DNA of 64,000 nt from NCBI GenBank assembly GCA_029881255.1, contig JAOUMY010000001.1, positions 682,001-746,000 of the forward strand. Direction: 5' to 3'. This document shows, piece by piece, positions 8,667-18,842 of this stretch (the stretch's first letter is position 1; every line of letters starts with the position of its first letter). This DNA comes from Gammaproteobacteria bacterium. GTDB taxonomy: Bacteria; Pseudomonadota; Gammaproteobacteria; S012-40. Under the pieces are notes generated by a model that did not search any database, was not told the DNA's origin, and worked only from the letters and a program-made list of their open reading frames with translations. Position numbers and translations under genes: made by a program.

Positions 8667-10259
8667 TTAATGGCGTTCCGTTTTCATCATTATCCAGATA
8701 GCCGGTAGAGTGCCGATGACGAGCACTAGTGCAGCCGGTGCCGCCAGTTCCAGCATTTCCTCGCTGGCTTCGATCCATATACGCACCGGTAGCGTATCAA
8801 ATCCGGTTGGGCGCAGTAGCAAGGTGGCAGGTAATTCTTTCAGTGTGTCAATAAACACCAATACCCAGGCACTGGCGAGACCACTGCGGATAACGGGCAA
8901 AATCACCAAACGCAGATTTTCCAGCGGCGTGGCGCCGAAAACGCGACCGGCTTGTTCCAGTGAAGGTGTGAGTTGTTGCAATGCGGCCTCCTGGGACTGT
9001 ATCGCCAGGGGTAAAAAGCGTATGACCATAGCCAATACCAGCGCCGCAAGAGTGCCATACAAAAACGGCAATTGTGCAAGTATGAAACTCAATACCCCAA
9101 GCGCGACCACCGGGCCAGGCAGTGCGAAACCAACACTCGATAAATGCATGAATGCGGTACTGGTTCGCGTGTGTTTGCGTGAATGAAAAAACGCGATGGG
9201 AAATGCGGCGACGAGTGCAATCGTCGCCGCTGTAAACGAGATAACCCCGGAGTTAATTGCGTAGCCCCAAAACTCCGCCCCTAAACTTTCATTAAGCAGT
9301 GATTGCCAGGTCCAGCTTAGCATCCAGCCCAGGGGCAGCAGAAAACTGAAGAAACAAATACTGCCCAGCCAGGCCCAAATCATCACGGTTTGTCCAGTCG
9401 TGGCCGGTTTAAGTGTGACTTCCAGGCTTTGACGACTGGCGTAATAACGTTGGCGAGTTCTGAAAATGCGCTCGCCGATGAGAAAGGTGAGACTCAGTAT
9501 GATCAACACCAGGCTCAAACCTGCAGCGCCCTGATAGTCCATGCGCCCGCTCATCTGGGTGTAGATCGCGAGCGTGAAAGTTTGAAAACGCAGCATGCTC
9601 ACCGCGCCGAAGTCGGATAAAACATGGAGCACGATTACCGCCAAGCCTGCGGCGATAGCGGGTCGTAGGAGTGGAAGGTTGATGCGCCAAAACACTTCCA
9701 ATCGTCCGGCGCCTTGCAGTCTTGCCGATTCTTCAAGCGTACGTGTCGAGTGGGAGAGTGCCGCCCGTACAAGTAAATAAATATACGAGAAACCGGCTAA
9801 AGACAAAATGAATGCAGCGCCGTAGACGTTATAGATATCGGGTGCCTGGCTACCAAATAAAGCCGTCCATGTGGAGCCGATAAATCCATCCCGCGCCGTT
9901 GTCGAGGTATAGATATGTGCAAACACATAGGTCGGAATTGTCAACGGCAATAACAACAGCCACTGGGCGAGTGTGCGTCCGGTGAAATCAATGCGCGCCA
10001 CCAGCCACGCGCTGGACACGCCAAAGACAAAGCTGAAAATCGCCACTAGTGTTGCGAGGCCGAGGGTGTTGCCAAGTAGTTCAGGAAGGCGATTTGTCCA
10101 CAGTCTTGCCCATTGGGTGCTATCCAATTCTAAACTGCTTTCGATGACAAATAGCAGCGGGACTACTGCCATCACCACGATGGTGGCGGCAATAATCCCA
10201 AGTTGCCCCATACGGGGTCCACGATAAACGCTATGGCGGGCAATGCTGTGAGTGGTCAA
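8667..10259 (-). CDS. Iron(III) ABC transporter permease (FbpB/SfuB-like)
   Basis: This is a 530-residue inner-membrane permease with two homologous halves of about six helices each. An EAA-type cytoplasmic loop lies in each half (TLEESARLQGAGRLEVFWRI near residue 178, SLEQAGRVFGATPLENLRLV near 435). This fused two-domain form is typical of FbpB/SfuB ferric-iron permeases. It lies 58 bases downstream of the binding-protein gene on the same strand, which supports iron as substrate. No ATP-binding subunit is encoded next to it; the next gene downstream is a crotonase. Confidence 0.92.
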   Translation of the reverse strand: MTTHSIARHSVYRGPRMGQLGIIAATIVVMAVVPLLFVIESSLELDSTQWARLWTNRLPELLGNTLGLATLVAIFSFVFGVSSAWLVARIDFTGRTLAQWLLLLPLTIPTYVFAHIYTSTTARDGFIGSTWTALFGSQAPDIYNVYGAAFILSLAGFSYIYLLVRAALSHSTRTLEESARLQGAGRLEVFWRINLPLLRPAIAAGLAVIVLHVLSDFGAVSMLRFQTFTLAIYTQMSGRMDYQGAAGLSLVLIILSLTFLIGERIFRTRQRYYASRQSLEVTLKPATTGQTVMIWAWLGSICFFSFLLPLGWMLSWTWQSLLNESLGAEFWGYAINSGVISFTAATIALVAAFPIAFFHSRKHTRTSTAFMHLSSVGFALPGPVVALGVLSFILAQLPFLYGTLAALVLAMVIRFLPLAIQSQEAALQQLTPSLEQAGRVFGATPLENLRLVILPVIRSGLASAWVLVFIDTLKELPATLLLRPTGFDTLPVRIWIEASEEMLELAAPAALVLVIGTLPAIWIMMKTERH

Positions 10260-10317
10260 TGTCTCGTTTTACTAATTATGTCTGAGTGTCTTTAAACAAC
10301 GTTTATGCCGGAGTTGA

Positions 10318-11316
10318 CTATGGTAATCCGGCTGCTTCTATCAGATCGATGGTTTCATCGCGCAGCTTACCAAGTGATTCCATCGGCGTGCTGGCGATGG
10401 TGATCGAAGAACGCTTAGGTATCTGCGGTGCTGTGGCAACGTCAGGGCGCACGGGATACTCGTTATTCACTTCGGCAAACATTTGCTGACCTTTATCCGA
10501 GATCAGGAAGCGGACGAATTTTTCTGCCAGCGCCTTTTTATTCGTGTGCTTGGTGACCGCAATTCCCGCCACATTCCAGGCGATGCCCATGCCGTCCTGG
10601 TCAGGCACAACAATGCGTATCGGTGCATTAGGTTCTTTGTCCAGGTGACGGAAGATATAGTAGTGATTGACCAGACCGACGACCGCTTTCCCGTCGGCGA
10701 CCTCTTTTACCACGTGGCTGTGCTTGTTGAACTGCTTGCCATTTGAGTTTTCTTTCAGCCCTTTTAGCCAATTGAGAGTCGCGTCTTTGCCTTTTTCCTG
10801 CATGTATACGCTGGCACCGGCAATAAAGCTTTCATTAGTGCTGTAGGTGATGCCGATTTTGCCCTTCATTTCCGGTTTGGCCAGATCGAATACAGAGTGT
10901 ATGTGTTCGGCCTCGGGGCTCTTGGAATTAACGACTAATACCCGCGCACGTGCGGAAAGTCCGATCCAGCTATTGTCGGCGGCGCGGTTGGACTGTGGAA
11001 TCTGGTTTGCGATTTCGCCAGATACGGGTTGGAATAGTCCAAGTTCGGCACCTTTCTGCAGATTACCGGCATCGTTACTAAGGTAGAGATCCGCCTCGGT
11101 GCGTCCGCCTTCGAGTTTGAGTTTGTTTAGCAGCTCGGTGGATTTGCCGGAATGGAGGACGACCTGAATTCCTGTCTCCTTGGTAAAGGCCTCGGCGACG
11201 GGCTTGACGAATTTATCGCTCCGACCAGAATAAACGACCAGAGACTCGGCGACGGCATTTTGTCCAAGGATGCTGGCCAAGCCTAATAATATCAATGAAT
11301 TGAAGCTGCGCTTCAT
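10318..11316 (-). CDS. Iron(III) ABC transporter periplasmic binding protein (FbpA/FutA-like)
   Basis: This 332-residue protein has a cleavable signal peptide (about 1-23, ending NAVAES). The mature part has the class-II binding fold of ferric-binding proteins: [14 protein letters not shown] at the N-terminus, and the VNHYYIFR motif (about residue 210) whose paired tyrosines coordinate Fe3+ in FbpA-type proteins. It hands iron to the permease encoded downstream. The promoter region carries a strong Fur box, so expression should rise under iron starvation. Confidence 0.93.
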   Translation of the reverse strand: MKRSFNSLILLGLASILGQNAVAESLVVYSGRSDKFVKPVAEAFTKETGIQVVLHSGKSTELLNKLKLEGGRTEADLYLSNDAGNLQKGAELGLFQPVSGEIANQIPQSNRAADNSWIGLSARARVLVVNSKSPEAEHIHSVFDLAKPEMKGKIGITYSTNESFIAGASVYMQEKGKDATLNWLKGLKENSNGKQFNKHSHVVKEVADGKAVVGLVNHYYIFRHLDKEPNAPIRIVVPDQDGMGIAWNVAGIAVTKHTNKKALAEKFVRFLISDKGQQMFAEVNNEYPVRPDVATAPQIPKRSSITIASTPMESLGKLRDETIDLIEAAGLP

Positions 11317-11353
11317 AAGGGATGCTCCTGCAATAAATAACCTAGATGCGAAT

Positions 11354-11372
11354 GATAATGATTCTCATTTCC
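11354..11372. promoter_or_regulatory. Fur box
   Basis: The 19 bases GATAATGATTCTCATTTCC match the Fur consensus GATAATGATAATCATTATC at 15 of 19 positions. The site is about 38 bases upstream of the iron-binding-protein start and lies between it and the divergent trpG, so Fur-Fe2+ repression of the iron transporter is expected. Confidence 0.85.
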
Positions 11373-11470
11373 GTTTTCAAGTCTGTTTTCATCACGGATT
11401 TCATGTATGGGGCGAATTTGTTGACTGTGGTAGACTTCCCGCTTTGTCAGAGTCCAGCGGGAACAGTGTC

Positions 11471-12055
11471 ATGCTGTTAATGATTGATAACTACGATTCC
11501 TTTACTTACAACCTCGTGCAGTACTTCGGCGAGCTCGGTGCTGATGTGCGAGTGGTGCGCAATGACCAGGTGACTGTCGACGAATGCGCGCAAATGAATC
11601 CGGATTTTTTAGTTGTCTCACCAGGGCCGTGTACCCCAAATGAGGCGGGCATATCTGTCGCTGCGATCAAGCATTTTGCCGGAAAAATTCCAGTGCTTGG
11701 CGTGTGTCTGGGTCATCAAAGTATAGGCCAGGCCTTTGGTGGCCACATTGTCCACGCCAATGCCATCATGCATGGCAAGACTTCCATGGTTTATCACCAG
11801 GACAAAGGCGTTTTTAAGGGGCTGAAGAATCCTCTGGAATGTACGCGTTATCATTCCCTGGTTATAGAGAAAAAGAGTATTCCTGATTGTCTGGAAATTA
11901 CGGCGTGGACGCAGGACGAAAATGGCGGTGTAGACGAAATCATGGGTGTGCGCCACAAAGAGCTGATGATCGAAGGCGTGCAATTTCATCCGGAGTCCAT
12001 CCTGTCCGAACAGGGACATGAGATGCTGAAGAATTTTCTGGATATGAAAAAGTAA
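11471..12055 (+). CDS. trpG: Anthranilate synthase component II (glutamine amidotransferase)
   Basis: The 194-residue class-I glutamine amidotransferase supplies ammonia to TrpE for anthranilate formation. I use the ATG at 11471, giving the standard start [19 protein letters not shown]; starts further upstream would run through the Fur box region. The catalytic Cys is in [15 protein letters not shown] (about residue 79), and the His and Glu are in VQFHPES (about 170). The stop is 14 bases before trpD. Its partner trpE lies about 36 kb away, next to gph. Confidence 0.97.
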   Translation: MLLMIDNYDSFTYNLVQYFGELGADVRVVRNDQVTVDECAQMNPDFLVVSPGPCTPNEAGISVAAIKHFAGKIPVLGVCLGHQSIGQAFGGHIVHANAIMHGKTSMVYHQDKGVFKGLKNPLECTRYHSLVIEKKSIPDCLEITAWTQDENGGVDEIMGVRHKELMIEGVQFHPESILSEQGHEMLKNFLDMKK

Positions 12056-12069
12056 AAGAGGAATGAGCA

Positions 12070-13089
12070 ATGGACTTACCTGCTGCGATTAAGGCGGTTA
12101 CAGAACGACGTGATCTGAACGCAGATGAGATGCGTCAGGTAATGAAGACCATCATGACCGGCGAAGCGACTCAGGCGCAAATCGGTGGCTTTTTAATTGG
12201 CCTGCGTATGAAAGGTGAAACCGTAGACGAGATTGCCGCCGCGGCAGAGGTGATGCGTGAATTGGCAGCACGAGTGACGGTTACTGGCGATCATCTCGTA
12301 GATACCTGTGGTACCGGCGGTGATGGAGCCAATACTTTTAATATTTCCACATGCAGTGCACTTGTTGTGGCTGCTGCGGGTGGCAAGGTTGCCAAGCATG
12401 GCAATCGTTCTATTTCCAGTAAATCCGGTAGCGCGGATGTGTTGGAAGCGGCCGGGGTAAATCTCGATCTGACGCCACAGCAAGTTGCCCAATGTATCGA
12501 TAAAGTCGGCGTCGGTTTTATGTTTGCGCCAAAACACCACGGCGCGATGAAGCATGCAATAGGTCCGCGCAAAGAGATGGGCGTGCGTACGATCTTTAAT
12601 GTTCTCGGCCCGCTGACGAATCCTGCCGGTGCGCCAAATCAGGTTTTGGGTGTGTTTAGTAAGCAGTGGGTGGAGCCGTTAGCCAATGTATTGGCCAAGT
12701 TAGGTAGCAAGCATGTGTTAGTCGTTCATGCCGACGATGGCATGGACGAAATCAGCATCGGCGCAGAAACGACCGTGGCCGAATTAAAGAACGGTGCGGT
12801 GACGAAGTATACCATTTCCCCCGAAACCTTTGGTATGAGCAAAGGGGATGTGTCCGCCTTGGCGGTAGATGGTGCGCAAGAGAGCCTGACGATGATTAAG
12901 CAAGTGTTAGATAATCAGCCAGGTCCGGCTCGTGACATCGTGGTTCTGAATGCCGGCGCGGCGATTTACGCTGCCGGTTTGACAGACTCACTGGAAAAAG
13001 GTGTGGCGACAGCGGCTGAAGTGATCGCCTCTGGTGCCGCTCGCAATAAACTTGATGAACTCGTTTCCACTTCGGCAGAAATGAAATAA
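12070..13089 (+). CDS. trpD: Anthranilate phosphoribosyltransferase
   Basis: The 339-residue enzyme joins anthranilate to PRPP, the second tryptophan-specific step. The PRPP-binding [14 protein letters not shown] motif (about residue 81) and [19 protein letters not shown] (about 108) are intact, and the length is that of the monofunctional enzyme (not fused to trpG as in E. coli). It follows trpG by 14 bases and precedes trpC by 4. Confidence 0.97.
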   Translation: MDLPAAIKAVTERRDLNADEMRQVMKTIMTGEATQAQIGGFLIGLRMKGETVDEIAAAAEVMRELAARVTVTGDHLVDTCGTGGDGANTFNISTCSALVVAAAGGKVAKHGNRSISSKSGSADVLEAAGVNLDLTPQQVAQCIDKVGVGFMFAPKHHGAMKHAIGPRKEMGVRTIFNVLGPLTNPAGAPNQVLGVFSKQWVEPLANVLAKLGSKHVLVVHADDGMDEISIGAETTVAELKNGAVTKYTISPETFGMSKGDVSALAVDGAQESLTMIKQVLDNQPGPARDIVVLNAGAAIYAAGLTDSLEKGVATAAEVIASGAARNKLDELVSTSAEMK

Positions 13090-13093
13090 AGCT

Positions 13094-13894
13094 ATGTCTA
13101 GTACACCTGATATTCTGGTCAAGATTCTCGATCGAAAACGCCAAGAAATTGATGAGCGTTCCTCTCTGATCAGCATGCATGACTTGCGCAACATGCTGGA
13201 GCAGTCGACACCGCCGCGCGGTTTCGTCAATGCCATACGCAATAAACTGGACAATGGTCTGGCCGCAGTCATTGCCGAAGTTAAAAAGGCCTCGCCGTCT
13301 AAAGGTGTGTTGCGCGAAAACTTTAATCCGCTACAAATTGCACAAAGCTACGAGCGTGGCGGTGCCGCGTGTCTGTCAGTATTGACCGATATCGATTTTT
13401 TCCAGGGCAGTGATGAGTATCTTGAAAAGGCACGGGGTGCAGTTTCGATTCCGGTTCTGCGTAAGGATTTTATTATTGATCCGTATCAGGTTTATGAAGC
13501 GCGTGCAATCGGCGCTGATTGCATTTTGCTAATTGTAGCGGCCTTGGAAGACGGTCAGATGATAGCTCTATCACGCCTGGCGGAAGATTTAGGCATGGAT
13601 GTTTTACTTGAAGTGCACGACGAGGAAGAATTGCGACGCGCTCTGCGTTTAAAACTGCCACTCATTGGTATCAACAATCGCAACCTGCGTACATTTGACG
13701 TGAGTTTAGACACGACGATTGAGTTATTAAAGATGATTCCCGACGATCGCATCGTAGTGACCGAAAGCGGCATTCTTAAAAAAGCCGACGTGGAATTTAT
13801 GCACGAACATAATGTGCACGCTTTTTTGGTTGGAGAAGCCTTTATGCGCGCGGAAGATCCGGGCGCAGAGTTGTCTCAATTGTTCTTTTCCTGA
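13094..13894 (+). CDS. trpC: Indole-3-glycerol-phosphate synthase
   Basis: This 266-residue TIM-barrel enzyme converts the Amadori intermediate CdRP to indole-3-glycerol phosphate. Conserved blocks are [13 protein letters not shown] (about residue 56, with catalytic Lys and the Ser-Pro-Ser motif), [17 protein letters not shown] (about 115), and [10 protein letters not shown] (about 192). It is monofunctional, lacking the TrpF domain of the E. coli fusion. It is the last gene of trpGDC and ends 22 bases from the convergent antiporter gene. Confidence 0.97.
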   Translation: MSSTPDILVKILDRKRQEIDERSSLISMHDLRNMLEQSTPPRGFVNAIRNKLDNGLAAVIAEVKKASPSKGVLRENFNPLQIAQSYERGGAACLSVLTDIDFFQGSDEYLEKARGAVSIPVLRKDFIIDPYQVYEARAIGADCILLIVAALEDGQMIALSRLAEDLGMDVLLEVHDEEELRRALRLKLPLIGINNRNLRTFDVSLDTTIELLKMIPDDRIVVTESGILKKADVEFMHEHNVHAFLVGEAFMRAEDPGAELSQLFFS

Positions 13895-13916
13895 TCCGAC
13901 CAAATAAAACAGCGAA

Positions 13917-15911
13917 TTACACTACCGGATCTCCCGCCAGGATGAGATTTTCGGCATGTTGTAAATTTTCCGGGGTGCCGTAAATTACCAGGACATCACC
14001 ATCCTGTAACTTGATATCGGCGGGCGGTTCGTTAATGACCTCTTCTCCTCGCCTTAGGGCTCTAAGTTTTACGCGGCTTTTTTGCCAGTCAACTTGATCA
14101 ATGCGCCTGTTAACCGCCTTGGCGCCGGTTGTTATGGTGACGCAATGCAGCCCCTCGCGTAAGACCGGAGCCTCTTCAACATCGTGAGTTTCCTCACCGT
14201 GAAACATCTCGTGTAAGGCATGATAATGACCGGCCCGGACTTCCTGTACCTGTTTCCTGATGCGAATTGCTGGGACATCAAGCAAACGTAGCAAGGCAGA
14301 CGCTAGCATCAGGCTTGCTTCGAGTGTTTCAGGCACTACCTCGGTTGCTCCTGAGTTATAAAGGGTTTTTAGGTTCGAGTCGTCGCGTACGCGGACGAGA
14401 ATAGGCATTTCAGGGCAATGTTCGCGCGCCTGTTGGATAATTTTTCTGGTGGCGTTCAAGTCGTCGTAGCTAATTAATAACGTTTTGGCTCTTTCCAGAC
14501 CAGCTGCGATGAGTAATTCGCGATGGGTAGAGTCGCCATAGTTAACCGGTTTTCCCGCCGCACGAGACTGTCGTACTACCTCGGCATCGAGATCAAGCGC
14601 AGTGTAGGGAATACTTTCCTGTTCCAGAAAGCGTGCGACGTTTTGGCCTATGCGACCAAAACCACAAATTATCACATGCCCTGACAGGTTTTGAGTTTTC
14701 TCGGCGATTTCGGCTTCGACTTTTTCACGCGATGCACCATAGGTTTCGGCGAATAATTTTTTTGCGAGCGGGCCGTTATAGCGAACCAACGTCGGCGTTA
14801 AGACCATGCTTATGACGCTGGCAGCCAATACGATCTGTCCGGCGTCGCCAGATATGACATTGTCTGAAATCGCAAGCGCTAACAGGGCAAATCCGAACTC
14901 ACCACCCTGACACAACACCATCCCGGTGCGGAAAGAAACGCCTTGCTCGGCGTCGACGATCAGTCTGCTGAGTATATACACAACGCTTAGCTTCAGTCCC
15001 ATAAAGCAGATCAACACCAGCACTACCCAATGTATGACGGCGGGTATCGTATGCAGGTTGAGCAACATCCCAATGGTGATAAAAAAGAGGCCAAGCAATA
15101 CATCGCGCAGCGGTTTGATTTCCACTTCCACCTGGCTGCGAAATTCGGTTTCGCCAAGCATCATGCCTGCGATAAAAGCGCCTAGCGCTAAAGACAAGCC
15201 GGAGTAAGACGTAGCCAGGGCAGCCGCTAGCGCAAACAATAAGACCGTTAGCGTGAACAACTCCGATGAGCGATAGCGCACCATTTCACGAAATAGTGGG
15301 CGCAATAACCAGTGACCAACCGCCATCATGGCGATCAGTACGATCACGCCCTTGAGCATAGCCAGTGAGATCTCACCGGCGATCCCATTTTGATCGGGCT
15401 GTGACAATGCGGGTATGGCAATCAAAAAAGGTACGACCGCGATGTCCTGAAAAAGCAGGATGGCTACGGCGTAACGCCCATGACGGGAGCTTAGCTCTAG
15501 CTGTTCACCCAGAAGTTTTATAACGATGGCGGTAGAGGATAAGGCGAACACGCCACCGATAACAAAGGCACTACCCCCACTTTCCCCCAGACCCCAGGCG
15601 ATGATCGCGATCAAAGTGGTAGTGATGATGACTTGCGCGCTGCCTAAACCGAGTACCTCGCGACGCATGGCAATAAGTTTTGGTAAGGAAAATTCCAGCC
15701 CCAGGGTAAACAACAGAAACACCACGCCAAACTCGGCGAGCAGGCGAATGTTTTCAGAATCTTCGACCCATTCAAGTCCGTGCGGACCGATTAAGACGCC
15801 GACGGCTAGATAGGCAAGAACGGAGGGAAACTGAAAACGCTTGAATAAGGCAATTGCCAGAACGGACACGGCGAGTAATGTGACAACTTCCAATAAGGTT
15901 TCGTTGTGCAT
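13917..15911 (-). CDS. CPA2 monovalent cation:proton antiporter with RCK domains (KefB/YbaL-like)
   Basis: This 664-residue inner-membrane protein has about 12-13 helices over residues 1-385 (Na_H_exchanger fold). A TrkA-N domain follows with the Rossmann motif IICGFGRIGQNVARF (about 413), then a TrkA-C domain near 570-660 (DIKLQDGDVLVIYG). KefB/C-type proteins export K+ for H+, often gated by glutathione adducts or nucleotides, and help survival of electrophile stress. No kefF/kefG-type oxidoreductase partner is adjacent, so specific assignment within the family is open. Confidence 0.9.
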   Translation of the reverse strand: MHNETLLEVVTLLAVSVLAIALFKRFQFPSVLAYLAVGVLIGPHGLEWVEDSENIRLLAEFGVVFLLFTLGLEFSLPKLIAMRREVLGLGSAQVIITTTLIAIIAWGLGESGGSAFVIGGVFALSSTAIVIKLLGEQLELSSRHGRYAVAILLFQDIAVVPFLIAIPALSQPDQNGIAGEISLAMLKGVIVLIAMMAVGHWLLRPLFREMVRYRSSELFTLTVLLFALAAALATSYSGLSLALGAFIAGMMLGETEFRSQVEVEIKPLRDVLLGLFFITIGMLLNLHTIPAVIHWVVLVLICFMGLKLSVVYILSRLIVDAEQGVSFRTGMVLCQGGEFGFALLALAISDNVISGDAGQIVLAASVISMVLTPTLVRYNGPLAKKLFAETYGASREKVEAEIAEKTQNLSGHVIICGFGRIGQNVARFLEQESIPYTALDLDAEVVRQSRAAGKPVNYGDSTHRELLIAAGLERAKTLLISYDDLNATRKIIQQAREHCPEMPILVRVRDDSNLKTLYNSGATEVVPETLEASLMLASALLRLLDVPAIRIRKQVQEVRAGHYHALHEMFHGEETHDVEEAPVLREGLHCVTITTGAKAVNRRIDQVDWQKSRVKLRALRRGEEVINEPPADIKLQDGDVLVIYGTPENLQHAENLILAGDPVV

Positions 15912-15985
15912 ATTTTCAGAATAGTTAGGGTACGGGAGCAGTGTATCACGATGTAAATTGCAAGTAAGTGTGTAGTGAATAGAAG

Positions 15986-17116
15986 TTACAGAAAGCCGCC
16001 CAGTCGTTGGGCGCGCACGACTTTGTTGAATTGCTCAACCCAGTATTGATCAAAGGTCTTTCCACTTTTCGCGTTGATATCCACCACGGCACGCAAGATA
16101 GTTTTTCGTCGGGGTTGCTGGGGTTGTGCATGGGTTAGCGCAAAAAAATAGTCACATATAGATAAAATCTTTGCACCGTGACAAATCGCGTCCCCATATA
16201 TGCCGTCGGGATATCCAGTGCCATCAACACATTCGTGATGCTGGTATATCATCTGGGCGCACCCATTAAGGTCTGGCATCGCCAGGGCCAGTTCGTAACC
16301 ACGGGTCGTATGCATCTGTAAAAGCTGTGTTTGTTTTTCATTTAGCGCTTCGTTGGAAAAATAGATGTCACTCAAGGATAGCAAGGCAAAATCATGTAAA
16401 TATACGGCGGCCTCTAATTGGTAAACATCCACCTGATTTTCCGCCATAGCGTTCATACCCAGGGCGAGTGACAGAAGTTTTTCTGTTCGACCATGCCAGT
16501 GTGTCTGTCGTGCATCTACAGTCTCAGACAGTATGCGCAAATGGCTGAAAGTCGATTTATCGACATCTGCCCGTGGGATGTCGACTTTGTTGTTGAAGTA
16601 AGGCTTGGTTTCAAATAACTCGACACCTGCGTCTTCAGTTTGGTCGGTTTGGAAATCGCCGACCAGTAAATTGAATATTGTTGTTGAAATGGAGTAGAGC
16701 TTTTCGTTATCGGTAACATGCGCGAGGGGCGAAATGGCGCGTTGCACCAATTGGATGGTATCGAAGTCCACCCCTCCATCCTGTATGGCCATTTTTATCA
16801 TGTCTTGCAGTCGTTCGAGGATTGCTATAGTGGCGTGTAACAAGTTCGTGAAATCGGGCGTAATGACTGAAATGCGTTTATACACGCCATTCAAAACATA
16901 TAGCGGCTCTACGATAGGGGGGATATCTGATGAGCTAGCGATAGCGAACATTTCGTTGAGGTTTATGCGGATCTGATCAATGGCTTTGGTATCCATAACC
17001 GTGTTTTGATCCGCATAGGTTTCGATGCGTGCGATGTGTATGTCGAATCGCTCTAATACTTCCTCTAGAAGATATGGATCCTCAAAGATTGGAAGCTTGC
17101 TGTTTGAATGACTCAT
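15986..17116 (-). CDS. HD-GYP-like protein (putative c-di-GMP phosphodiesterase, divergent)
   Basis: The protein has about 376 residues from the ATG at 17116 (MSHSNSKLPIF), a start of moderate certainty because the ribosome site is weak. The C-terminal half has an HD-GYP pattern: YLHDFALLSLSDIYF (the HD pair), then MHTTRGYELA, HHECVDGTGYPDG (the GYP signature) and ILSICDYFFALT. The usual HDxGK is HDFAL here, so the conserved Gly-Lys is lost although the His/Asp metal ligands appear to be kept. The N-terminal 200 residues are helical without a recognised sensor domain. Degradation of c-di-GMP is possible; altered activity is also possible. Confidence 0.75.
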   Translation of the reverse strand: MSHSNSKLPIFEDPYLLEEVLERFDIHIARIETYADQNTVMDTKAIDQIRINLNEMFAIASSSDIPPIVEPLYVLNGVYKRISVITPDFTNLLHATIAILERLQDMIKMAIQDGGVDFDTIQLVQRAISPLAHVTDNEKLYSISTTIFNLLVGDFQTDQTEDAGVELFETKPYFNNKVDIPRADVDKSTFSHLRILSETVDARQTHWHGRTEKLLSLALGMNAMAENQVDVYQLEAAVYLHDFALLSLSDIYFSNEALNEKQTQLLQMHTTRGYELALAMPDLNGCAQMIYQHHECVDGTGYPDGIYGDAICHGAKILSICDYFFALTHAQPQQPRRKTILRAVVDINAKSGKTFDQYWVEQFNKVVRAQRLGGFL

Positions 17117-17322
17117 TTTTAGTACTAGTGAACTAACCCATAGGTGTAAATCGACCGTGATTGAAAATACTTCAATCGTACTAGGGGAAATAAGAGGTTT
17201 TGTATTCTTGTAGACATGGCAAGAGGGCACAAGGTACCAAACGCAAATTGCTTCCCTGGACTAGCTCCAATAGACTAAGGTGTTGAGGGCAGCTACACGC
17301 TGAGACAACACGAGGGATAGAT
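17117..17322. other. Divergent intergenic region
   Basis: About 206 bases separate the HD-GYP-like gene from the membrane protein gene at 17323. It presumably holds both promoters. I see no convincing hexamer pair, hairpin or small gene in it. Confidence 0.4.
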
Positions 17323-17880
17323 ATGGTCGGCAAGAAAAACATCGTTTTTGGTTTTTTATTTCTGGTTATCACCGCATCGCTTGGTCCGTATATGGTTACA
17401 AACTATGGGACCTGGACCAAGTCATACACGGATAAGCAAGGCATAGTTGGAAAGCTGCAAGAACTTAAAGCGAATGAATACGAGATGGACCTGGAGCCAG
17501 TGGATCCAGGCAAGCATGCCAGACTGAATACGGATAGCATTCTGATATTGAATCAGTTGATCAATGCCGAGACCGAGATTGATATGATCAAGGGTGGTCC
17601 TCATGCCCATGGCAATCTGGAGGCCTTGTTAAATATAGCGGTTGGTGTTGTGCTCTGTTTTCTCGCTTGCGGACGATTAATCAAACAAGCCATTAGCTGG
17701 ATGTTCATACTTGGCACGCTTATGCATTCGGGTCTGTTGTTTTTCGAACGTGTTTTCCAACATGAATGGGCGGGTACATTATTGCAAACAGGTATTGGCC
17801 CGGTACTGATTCTACTCGGTTTGCTGTTGACCGGTATCATGGCTGCACTAAGCCTGCAGGAGCAGCCACTGCGCGACTGA
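17323..17880 (+). CDS. Four-helix inner-membrane protein, function unknown
   Basis: The 185-residue product has one hydrophobic segment near the N-terminus (about 7-25) and three close to the C-terminus (about 103-120, 125-143, 150-174). A polar loop between the first and second includes a HARLNTDSILILNQLINAE stretch. The ATG follows CGAGGGATAG. The stop overlaps the start of dtd (TGATG), so the two are translationally coupled. I do not recognise the family. Confidence 0.7.
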   Translation: MVGKKNIVFGFLFLVITASLGPYMVTNYGTWTKSYTDKQGIVGKLQELKANEYEMDLEPVDPGKHARLNTDSILILNQLINAETEIDMIKGGPHAHGNLEALLNIAVGVVLCFLACGRLIKQAISWMFILGTLMHSGLLFFERVFQHEWAGTLLQTGIGPVLILLGLLLTGIMAALSLQEQPLRD

Positions 17881-18326
17881 TGATAGGATTGCTTCAACGT
17901 GTTACAGAAGGAAAAGTCGTTGTTGCCGGTGAAACGATAGGCAACATTGGTGTCGGTCTGGTGGTGTTGGTAGGCGTCGAGCGCGGCGACCAACGTCTCC
18001 AGGCCGATCGACTCTTGGAGCGTCTGCTATCTTACCGTGTTTTCCCTGATGAACAGGGACGCATGAATCTTAGCGTCAGGGATGTAAACGGGGGGGTGTT
18101 ATTGGTGCCGCAGTTCACTTTGGCTGCTGATACACGCAAAGGTAACCGACCCGGTTTCTCAACAGCCGCCGAACCGGCGGAAGCAAAAGAGTTGTACGAA
18201 TACCTGGTGACCATAGCCGCAAGTCGTTATGCACATGTGGCTACTGGACGTTTTGGCGCCGATATGAAGGTTTCACTCACCAACGATGGGCCAGTGACTT
18301 TTTGGATACAGGTCACCCCTACTTAA
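17880..18326 (+). CDS. dtd: D-aminoacyl-tRNA deacylase
   Basis: This 148-residue Dtd removes D-amino acids (and glycine wrongly loaded on tRNA-Ala) from tRNA, a proofreading role in the cytoplasm. The start MIGLLQRVTEGKVVV and the cross-subunit motif NDGPVTFWI near the C-terminus (about 138-146) are characteristic. The usual SQFTL motif is PQFTLAAD here. The ATG overlaps the TGA of the preceding membrane protein gene. Confidence 0.94.
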   Translation: MIGLLQRVTEGKVVVAGETIGNIGVGLVVLVGVERGDQRLQADRLLERLLSYRVFPDEQGRMNLSVRDVNGGVLLVPQFTLAADTRKGNRPGFSTAAEPAEAKELYEYLVTIAASRYAHVATGRFGADMKVSLTNDGPVTFWIQVTPT

Positions 18327-18347
18327 ACCTGATGCCGAGGTGACACA

Positions 18348-18737
18348 ATGTCGAAAACATTGATGGATTACGTCAATGCTGCACGGGAAGCGGTTTCACA
18401 TCTGGGTTGTGATCAGTTGCAGGACTTTCTCGAAACCAAACCTGATCTACTGGTAGTGGATGTGCGCGAGGAGAGTGAGTATGCCGCCGGCCATATTCCC
18501 GGTGCGATCCTGGTGCCACGAGGTATATTGGAGGGTGCGGCGGATCTGAACTATGGCAAACGTGATCAGATTCTAAGCGAGGCCCGAAAGCGGCCGATAG
18601 TCGTCTATTGCGCAACCGGTGGGCGTAGCGCTATGGCGGCTTTGACCTTGATCGAAATGGGATATGCCGAGGTATACAATCTGGCGGGTGGTTTTGTGAA
18701 TTGGGAAGCTGACGATTTGCCCGTGGAATCACCATAA
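18348..18737 (+). CDS. Rhodanese-like sulfurtransferase
   Basis: This is a single-domain rhodanese of 129 residues. DVREESEYAAGHIPGAILVPRG (about 34-55, quoted in part) and the active-site loop VVYCATGGRSAMA (about 84-96, with the catalytic Cys) are present. Such enzymes carry a persulfide and move sulfane sulfur, with roles from thiosulfate/cyanide detoxification to sulfur delivery. No signal peptide, so cytoplasmic. It lies 21 bases downstream of dtd and may be co-transcribed with it. The acceptor is unknown. Confidence 0.9.
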   Translation: MSKTLMDYVNAAREAVSHLGCDQLQDFLETKPDLLVVDVREESEYAAGHIPGAILVPRGILEGAADLNYGKRDQILSEARKRPIVVYCATGGRSAMAALTLIEMGYAEVYNLAGGFVNWEADDLPVESP

Positions 18738-18842
18738 AGCGCCAGCCTAAATCTCCTTGTGCGTTGATCTGAGTCCGGGGTTTCGGCACAATGTGCCCAC
18801 AGAATAATGGGTGACAAACCCAATCCCCGGGAGGATGCAGGA

